From JAYZDF01 sp036337945 (GTDB lineage: Bacteria > Myxococcota > Kuafuiibacteriia > Kuafuiibacteriales > Kuafuiibacteriaceae): DNA of 7,376 nt. Under the pieces are notes generated by a model, which was not told the origin of the DNA, made no database searches, and saw nothing but the letters and a program-made list of their open reading frames with translations. Position numbers and translations under genes: made by a program. Of this stretch, positions 1 to 4,460 are shown piece after piece. The DNA lies in assembly GCA_036337945.1 (NCBI GenBank), contig JAYZDF010000130.1:1-7376 (forward strand), written 5' to 3'. Position 1 is the stretch's first letter; every line of letters begins with the position of its first letter.

Positions 1-211
1 TCATCATTGAATCCGTCAGAGTCGCTGTTTCTTTCGGAGACATACCTTGGAAAAAGACAGCCATTGCGAACGCCGCCATTTGATCGTCTCTTACTTCATC
101 ATGGGTGTAGGCTTTTATTAACCACTCAATCTCTTCAGTGGCCAAAACGTTACCATCTCGTTTTTTTCTAATGAGGTCCACGGCTCTCATATTCACCTGA
201 GAACCTAACAT
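1..211 (-). CDS. deoA: Pyrimidine-nucleoside (thymidine) phosphorylase, N-terminal part, cut by the window edge
   Basis: Only the first 70 codons are visible; the gene runs off the left edge. The enzyme phosphorolyses thymidine, deoxyuridine or uridine to the free base and (deoxy)ribose-1-phosphate in the cytosol. The visible part is the all-alpha N-terminal domain of the family: the opening MRAVDLIRKKRDGN matches the start of Bacillus Pdp and E. coli DeoA, and it is followed by the conserved AAFAMAVFFQGMSPKE helix. The full family length is about 430-440 residues. Two starts are possible. The ATG at 211 has a good Shine-Dalgarno sequence (AAGGA, 7 bases away) and adds seven residues. The ATG at 190 matches the family start exactly but has only AGGTG close by. 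The gene lies 31 bases after the DUF4091 gene, at the end of the aldolase/BMC operon, where it would supply deoxyribose phosphate for DeoC. DeoA versus Pdp substrate range cannot be told from this fragment. Confidence 0.88.
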   Translation of the reverse strand, partial: MLGSQVNMRAVDLIRKKRDGNVLATEEIEWLIKAYTHDEVRDDQMAAFAMAVFFQGMSPKETATLTDSMM

Positions 212-218
212 GGTTCTA

Positions 219-223
219 TCCTT
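219..223 (-). promoter_or_regulatory. Ribosome binding site for deoA
   Basis: AAGGA on the minus strand ends 7 bases before the ATG at 211. It favours that start over the internal ATG at 190, although homology begins at 190. Confidence 0.5.
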
Positions 224-242
224 GATTGCGAATACTCAGGTA

Positions 243-2138
243 TTATCCTTGTGATAGCTCACGGACTCGCCGGCGAGTCCTGAAGAACACGACAAGAACA
301 ACTCCGCACCCTAATGCAATGCTTATGCGACCAAGTTGCTTTCGCCAGGCGTCCACAGGCCGGGATGTGACAGGGATACGCTCGATCGACATCGGTTCTG
401 GAACGTTAGCCAGCCTGTCAAGAATCGCAGTTCTCGCTAATTCGTACGGTTCTCCGGAAACCGGCCAAAGGCCATATTTATTGTCAGAAGAATTCTCGAT
501 GAATGTCTCCGGCAACAATCGGGCAGCAATTTCGGCTGCAATCTTCGGCTCTTTCTTAGCCAGCAATCTTAACAAAGCAACATCTTGGGCTCCTCGTCTC
601 AAGGTCTTTAGTCTGATTGATGCGACGGGAACGTCCGGCTCGAGACCAAGCTCTTCACCCCGATAGATGAGGTTTGCATCGAGGTTAAGCATATCACCCG
701 AGCATGCAGGATTCTTCACACAGTTAGCACGGTAATCAACCTCCCAATTTATCGCACCAGAAAAACCATTTCGATATACGAGCCAACCCCATGCCCGCAT
801 AGCTGCCAGAGGCGAATCAAGGACCAAAGGAGGAATCGTGGGCTCGCCAGCAGTGTTTGAGGCATAGAAGAAAAGTCTATCGTTACCATCCTTGAGTAGT
901 TGATGAGGCAAAAGCCGGAGCGGCATCCATTGTTTTGCTCCGCATAAGTTCCAGTCATCGACTAAACCGCCGAGTTTACGGATAACCTCCTTGTCGTCCC
1001 AACTAGGAATATCACCGCCGAAACCACCATCCATCCGAAAATGGATGTGGTCTCGATTTTCCAGCTGCGCCTGGTTAATCAACGCCTGATAGGAAAGTAG
1101 GGATTCGAACTTAGCAGGAGTGTTCGGTTCATCGAGACTATTGATAAAAATAATGAAGTCAGTCCCGTGAGGTCTCTTCAGCCAACCTCTAGAGAGAGCC
1201 AATGTTTCCCATTGCTTGAGTTCACGTGACCATACTTTACCACTTGTTGGTCGGTTATCTCTTGTCTCATCGACTGGCCACCAATCCGTATGAGGCAGTA
1301 CAAAGCGCTGTATGGGCGTACCCTTTCTCGGCCCATCATAGTCAAACTCTTTCGTGAATGCTCGTCCATCGAATAGAGGTCCCATTTCGTCAGCCCACTC
1401 TTCCCATAGAATCGTTCCGTTTGCGTCTTTACCCGGTCGAGAACGAACAAACTCGATATTGAAATGATGCGCGTGAGCCATTTGTATCCACTCAAGAAAG
1501 CGTTTTTTTGACCGTTGACGTCGCTCCAATAGAGAACCGAAGTTAACAGCGCCCAACCCAGCAACATCGACAAGAGGAAGCGTTTCATCGACCACCTCAA
1601 TTTCTACTTCAATTAGGTTTTCGTCTGCCCCCACTGAGAAGCCACCGAGCATTTTGCCTGCTGCTGCTTCGGGCTTTATCCAGATGTCGACCCAAATCGC
1701 TGAGACCTGCGGCTGCTTTTTAATCACGACGGTTGAGGTCGGAATTAGTGGATCTGGATAGAGGCCTGGGCCAAGACTGCGAACATAGTCATTGAGCGAA
1801 GGTTCAGACACTCGAACTCCGACCTGCTCGTAAAATTTAAGGCTAATCGCCTGAGCTTTGCCATCCTTTGTTCTAAACTCACGAGATTTTAGGAGACGTG
1901 GGCCTGGTTCACCGGTGACCACCAGCTGAAAGGATAAGACTTCGTCTCGTACAGCTCTTAACTTTACCGGCTTCGCAGGGACAAGAATTTCTCCTCTTTC
2001 GTTGGGAGCCCCTACACGATTTGCATCAAGTCCTTGGCTCGTCTCCAAATCAAGCCGCGCCGAATCTTTGACGACAAACACTTCGGTTGGCTGTGCGATT
2101 TGTAATGAGACTAATAGTCCGAGAGCAAAAGCAGTCAT
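243..2138 (-). CDS. Exported, C-terminally membrane-anchored DUF4091 (glycoside-hydrolase-like) protein
   Basis: This 631-residue protein has a short hydrophobic N-terminus (residues 2-15, probably a signal peptide ending near A15), a beta-rich region to about residue 190, a probable alpha/beta barrel, and a C-terminal DUF4091 domain. The barrel shows an acidic SLDEP motif with D336 and E337. DUF4091 is marked by AWGW (449-452), WEVDY (465-469) and the ASIRLKTLRRG/ALLRLL block. DUF4091 proteins resemble glycoside hydrolases in fold, but no substrate is established for this one; E337 and E466 are candidate acids by position only. A hydrophobic stretch at 602-619 followed by RTRRRVR predicts a tail anchor with a cytoplasmic end, so most of the protein should sit outside the inner membrane. 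The ATG lies 12 bases after the deoC stop, in the same frame, with no clear Shine-Dalgarno sequence. Its role in a cytosolic aldolase/BMC operon is unknown. Confidence 0.8.
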   Translation of the reverse strand: MTAFALGLLVSLQIAQPTEVFVVKDSARLDLETSQGLDANRVGAPNERGEILVPAKPVKLRAVRDEVLSFQLVVTGEPGPRLLKSREFRTKDGKAQAISLKFYEQVGVRVSEPSLNDYVRSLGPGLYPDPLIPTSTVVIKKQPQVSAIWVDIWIKPEAAAGKMLGGFSVGADENLIEVEIEVVDETLPLVDVAGLGAVNFGSLLERRQRSKKRFLEWIQMAHAHHFNIEFVRSRPGKDANGTILWEEWADEMGPLFDGRAFTKEFDYDGPRKGTPIQRFVLPHTDWWPVDETRDNRPTSGKVWSRELKQWETLALSRGWLKRPHGTDFIIFINSLDEPNTPAKFESLLSYQALINQAQLENRDHIHFRMDGGFGGDIPSWDDKEVIRKLGGLVDDWNLCGAKQWMPLRLLPHQLLKDGNDRLFFYASNTAGEPTIPPLVLDSPLAAMRAWGWLVYRNGFSGAINWEVDYRANCVKNPACSGDMLNLDANLIYRGEELGLEPDVPVASIRLKTLRRGAQDVALLRLLAKKEPKIAAEIAARLLPETFIENSSDNKYGLWPVSGEPYELARTAILDRLANVPEPMSIERIPVTSRPVDAWRKQLGRISIALGCGVVLVVFFRTRRRVRELSQG

Positions 2139-2150
2139 CTCAGAAAAGGA

Positions 2151-3020
2151 TCAGTATCCGCCGCTCTTTCCTGCGGGCACTTTACATTGAACAATTTGTA
2201 CCGAAGATGAGGCACCGATGCGGTCTGCGCCTGCTTCAATAACCTTCTCAGCGTCATCTATCGTTCTTATTCCGCCGGATGCTTTCACGCCCATATCAGC
2301 TCCAACCGTCCGTCTCATGAGCGCAACATCTTCAGGCGTGGCACCACCTCCACCAAACCCGGTCGACGTCTTTACAAACGCCGCACCGGCGGCCTTAGAC
2401 AAAGCACAGACGAATATTTTTTCTTCATCGGTCAGCTTACTCGTTTCGAGAATTACTTTAACCGGAGTCCGACCAGCTGCTTTAACCACCGCACGAATGT
2501 CTTCAAGAACGTAGAAATGGTCGCGTGCCTTGACTGCGCCAATGTTGACGACCATATCAATCTCTTTTGCACCGTTACGAATTGCTTCTTTTGTCTCAAA
2601 GGATTTCGCACCGCTCGTTGCTGCTCCAAGAGGAAAGCCAATAACCGCGATCGGCATCGTTTGTGAGCCTTCGAGGCATGCTGCCGCAAGTCGGACTTGT
2701 GAGCTATTCACGCAGACTGAGGCAAAATTGAATCGACGAGCTTCCTCACACATCTTTTTGATGTCATCTCGCGTCGCCTCAGGTTTTAGCAGCGTGTGGT
2801 CGATATATGAAGCAACATGTCCGCACGGTGCATCTTCAATTGAAGCAGTCGAACCAATCCGAACGGCACCCTCATTGAGACTTCCAATGACCGCTTTACT
2901 GTCGCACTTGTCAGAATTCACGCACGTCTTACATGGGGCTACCGAGTCACCAAGGCGGCGAGAGAGTTCTTTCTCAACGCGACTCGCGATCACATCTACT
3001 ATTTGATCAATATTCGTCAC
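2151..3020 (-). CDS. deoC: Deoxyribose-5-phosphate aldolase with BMC-type N-terminal extension
   Basis: The class I aldolase cleaves 2-deoxyribose-5-phosphate to acetaldehyde and glyceraldehyde-3-phosphate. The core starts at about residue 70 (YIDHTLLKPEAT). D155 (EIDMVVNIGA), Schiff-base K217 (VKTSTGF) and K246 (VKASGGIR) match E. coli D102, K167 and K201. The protein ends in GKSGGY, keeping the C-terminal tyrosine important for catalysis in E. coli DERA. At 289 residues it is longer than typical DeoC (about 220-260) because of an N-terminal extension. Residues 3-23 form an amphipathic helix like a BMC encapsulation peptide, followed by a linker with C30, C33, C39 and C66/H68. Residues 50-61 resemble the C-terminal GADRIGASSSV strand. 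The GTG start overlaps the upstream aldolase stop (GTGA) and has a strong GGAGGA site. Enzyme identity is firm; the targeting role is inferred from the helix and the vertex-protein neighbours. Confidence 0.95.
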   Translation of the reverse strand: MTNIDQIVDVIASRVEKELSRRLGDSVAPCKTCVNSDKCDSKAVIGSLNEGAVRIGSTASIEDAPCGHVASYIDHTLLKPEATRDDIKKMCEEARRFNFASVCVNSSQVRLAAACLEGSQTMPIAVIGFPLGAATSGAKSFETKEAIRNGAKEIDMVVNIGAVKARDHFYVLEDIRAVVKAAGRTPVKVILETSKLTDEEKIFVCALSKAAGAAFVKTSTGFGGGGATPEDVALMRRTVGADMGVKASGGIRTIDDAEKVIEAGADRIGASSSVQIVQCKVPAGKSGGY

Positions 3021-3772
3021 TGATTTCCTCCGAGTATCTTTTTCAGTTCTTCGGCCACAAGTGGTCGTATCGCAGAAGCGATGTTTGATGTTTCCACGAC
3101 GCGGGTAGTTGCTGGAGTTTGCTCTTCCGGTGCGCCTAGGCCCGCTTTTGCCCTTAGTTCAAGCAAGCGTGATTTCGCGGAAGCATCGAGTTGGTGAGGA
3201 CCACCCAGGGATTGGGTCAACATCGCGATTCGAGCATAATGCTCGAGGACTTCCAAGCGCAGATAGGCCTGCTCGAGGTCGGTTCCAAAGGCGAGAGCTC
3301 CGTTTCCCGCAAGTAATAAGACATCCGATTTCATTGCCCACTTCGCAAGCACGTCGGCGGCCTCAGGAGCTTTGGGAAGAATGAGTGGAACCATTGGGAT
3401 GTAACCTCCCAACGACACAACAACTTCAGGCATTGCCACTTCACCCAAGTCTTTTTGAGCGAGTGAGTATGCAGAGGCATAGGGCGAGTGCGCATGGATA
3501 ACGGCATTTTGATCTTTGCGTGCTCGATAACCGCCTAAGTGTAAGGCAATTTCACTCGGTGGGCGTTTGCCATTCAGAACCTTACCGTCATAATCAACGT
3601 GCACAATCGTGTTTGGAGCACAGACTCTCTTACTTACCGCTGTTGGAGTAATCCAGAACCCCTTACGTTTATCGCGGCAAGAGACGTTTCCATCGTGGTT
3701 CGCAACCCATCCGCGCTCATGGAGCAGGAGGCTATACTTCGAGACCTCTTTGCATATCTGTTGAGTTGTCAT
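3017..3772 (-). CDS. Class II aldolase (FucA/adducin-like) with C-terminal encapsulation-peptide-like helix
   Basis: This 251-residue protein belongs to the zinc-dependent L-fuculose/L-rhamnulose/ribulose-phosphate aldolase/epimerase family, which cleaves or epimerises phosphoketoses. The fold is covered by residues 1-190: GNVSCR (28-33), ITPTAVSK (41-48), SEIALH with catalytic-type E74, and HAHSP with zinc ligands H93 and H95. The usual third ligand, the second His of the H-H-G or N-H-G motif (FucA H155), aligns with N157 in LLAGNGALAFG, so zinc binding may be altered. After a proline- and threonine-containing linker (about 213-228), residues 229-248 form an amphipathic helix (IASAIRPLVAEELKKIL) like a BMC encapsulation peptide. 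The ATG overlaps the upstream vertex-protein stop by one base (TAATG), and the stop overlaps the deoC start. FucA-like aldolases also occur in the fucose/rhamnose BMCs of Planctomycetes, but the DeoC neighbour suggests a different sugar phosphate. The substrate cannot be read from sequence. Confidence 0.9.
   Translation of the reverse strand: MTTQQICKEVSKYSLLLHERGWVANHDGNVSCRDKRKGFWITPTAVSKRVCAPNTIVHVDYDGKVLNGKRPPSEIALHLGGYRARKDQNAVIHAHSPYASAYSLAQKDLGEVAMPEVVVSLGGYIPMVPLILPKAPEAADVLAKWAMKSDVLLLAGNGALAFGTDLEQAYLRLEVLEHYARIAMLTQSLGGPHQLDASAKSRLLELRAKAGLGAPEEQTPATTRVVETSNIASAIRPLVAEELKKILGGNQ
3026..3031 (-). promoter_or_regulatory. Strong Shine-Dalgarno site for deoC
   Basis: GGAGGA lies 5 bases before the GTG at 3020. 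It sits inside the last codons (G248, G249) of the upstream aldolase and fixes the unusual GTG as the deoC start. Confidence 0.8.
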
Positions 3773-4047
3773 TAGCCGCTGACCTCAACCGTATCAACGA
3801 TTCCTACAATTAGCTCCAATATAGGTGGCGGAGTAGACGCTTGCAGTATTTGGCGGACTCCGTTGCCTTCCTTCAGAACAAGTACTGTGTCGCCCTCGCC
3901 CGCCTGCGCATTATCGACAGCGAGAAAAGGCTTACCTGACGATGCCCCATCTTCATCAATCGGCTGAACAATTAAGATCTTATGCCCGATATACGATTCG
4001 TGTTTCGCCGATGAAACGACATTTCCAATCACTCGGCCAAGAATCAC
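3772..4047 (-). CDS. BMC vertex protein, EutN/CcmL family (BMC-P), second copy
   Basis: This 91-residue protein is full length for the EutN/CcmL family, whose pentamers cap the twelve vertices of the icosahedral microcompartment shell. Family landmarks are the opening ILGRVIGNVVSSAKH, the KILIVQPID strand, the central AVDNAQAGEGDTVLVLKEG and the closing LIVGIVDTVEV. The start is GTG, overlapping the stop of the upstream vertex gene by four bases (GTGA). GGAGA, seven bases before it, supports this start. The stop overlaps the aldolase ATG by one base. It is clearly paralogous to the upstream vertex protein, sharing the R-V-I-G, A-Q-A-G and G-I-V-D motifs. Two vertex paralogues in tandem imply distinct or mixed pentamers. 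It is not named eutN, because nothing else here relates to ethanolamine use. Confidence 0.95.
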   Translation of the reverse strand: MILGRVIGNVVSSAKHESYIGHKILIVQPIDEDGASSGKPFLAVDNAQAGEGDTVLVLKEGNGVRQILQASTPPPILELIVGIVDTVEVSG

Positions 4048-4322
4048 TTTGCGTTCTCCGATTCATAGACTTCATCCACGATACCAATAATGGCGGCGTC
4101 GATCGGTACAAACGATTCAGGCATCGCGAGAGTCGCCTCGCGTTTATCAACACAAAAAACGTGATCTCCAGGACCAGCCTGTGCCTGGTCGCAAGCCACA
4201 AGTGGGCTACCGGCTTCGGCACCATCGGGTTTGAGTGGAACAACAAGCATAAATTTCGCCCCCTCCAACCCTGGGACTTTTTGTGTAGCGACCACTGTCC
4301 CAATCACTCTTGCGAGAAACAC
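4044..4322 (-). CDS. BMC vertex protein, EutN/CcmL family (BMC-P), first copy
   Basis: As annotated from a GTG at 4322 the protein has 92 residues and begins MFLARVIGTVVATQK, the usual start of EutN/CcmL proteins. It ends with PIDAAIIGIVDEVYE, the conserved C-terminal strand. The middle AQAGPGDHVFCVDK region matches the family's pore-side loop. Pentamers of this family close shell vertices. The frame stays open upstream to a TTG at 4358 (104 residues), but those 12 extra codons lack family homology and a Shine-Dalgarno sequence, so GTG is preferred on homology alone. The GTG also has no good ribosome binding site, only AGG two bases away. It is the first gene of the coupled vertex-vertex-aldolase-deoC set, and the promoter, if local, must lie between it and position 4460. 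Confidence 0.93.
   Translation of the reverse strand: MFLARVIGTVVATQKVPGLEGAKFMLVVPLKPDGAEAGSPLVACDQAQAGPGDHVFCVDKREATLAMPESFVPIDAAIIGIVDEVYESENAK
4055..4059 (-). promoter_or_regulatory. Ribosome binding site for the second vertex-protein gene
   Basis: GGAGA lies 7 bases before the GTG at 4047, inside the coding end of the upstream vertex gene. It supports the non-ATG start. Confidence 0.6.
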
Positions 4323-4460
4323 TACCTGTTCAGTACGCCCGAACCAATTCAAGAGCAATGGGTGAAACGAGAATTAACACTTGCGAGTACCACGTACACA
4401 CCCGATTTATTTGACTGTTTGCTCAGCACTAAGTGTTTCCACTTACTCTAATGAATAGTG
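4323..4460. other. Intergenic gap upstream of the BMC/aldolase operon
   Basis: These 138 bases separate the AgmX-like gene from the first vertex gene and should hold the operon's leader and any local promoter. I see no convincing -35/-10 pair or sigma-54 site. Two small symmetric elements are present: a hairpin at 4430-4445 (TAAGTG, 4-base loop, CACTTA; its loop reads GAAA on the minus strand) and GTAC-N3-GTAC around 4387-4397. Neither is followed by a T-run. Confidence 0.4.
4430..4445 (-). other. Short hairpin with GAAA tetraloop between operons
   Basis: On the minus strand TAAGTG-GAAA-CACTTA gives a perfect 6-bp stem closed by a GNRA-type loop, 15 bases after the AgmX-like stop codon. There is no downstream T-tract, so it is not a standard intrinsic terminator. 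It could be an mRNA end stabiliser or chance. Confidence 0.3.

Noticed and set aside
282..335. MYXO-CTERM or PEP-CTERM sorting signal at the DUF4091 C-terminus
   Set aside because: There is a hydrophobic stretch followed by arginines, but no recognisable sorting motif before the helix (the only nearby Cys, C611, is inside it). A plain tail anchor explains it.
226..666. Plus-strand open frame of 146 codons opposite the DUF4091 C-terminus
   Set aside because: The antisense frame has no recognisable domain, and the DUF4091 motifs lie on the opposite strand.
2530..3006. Plus-strand open frame of 158 codons opposite deoC
   Set aside because: Shadow of a strongly conserved enzyme gene on the other strand.
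3942..4451. Plus-strand open frame of 169 codons across the two vertex genes
   Set aside because: It is antisense to two overlapping genes with clear EutN/CcmL homology. Its translation has no recognisable domain.
4323..4460. Possible sigma-70 pair (TTAGTG, 17 bases, TAAATC) and a sigma-54-like GG...GC element
   Set aside because: The -35 hexamer matches consensus at only two positions, and the GG-GC spacing is one base too long for sigma-54.
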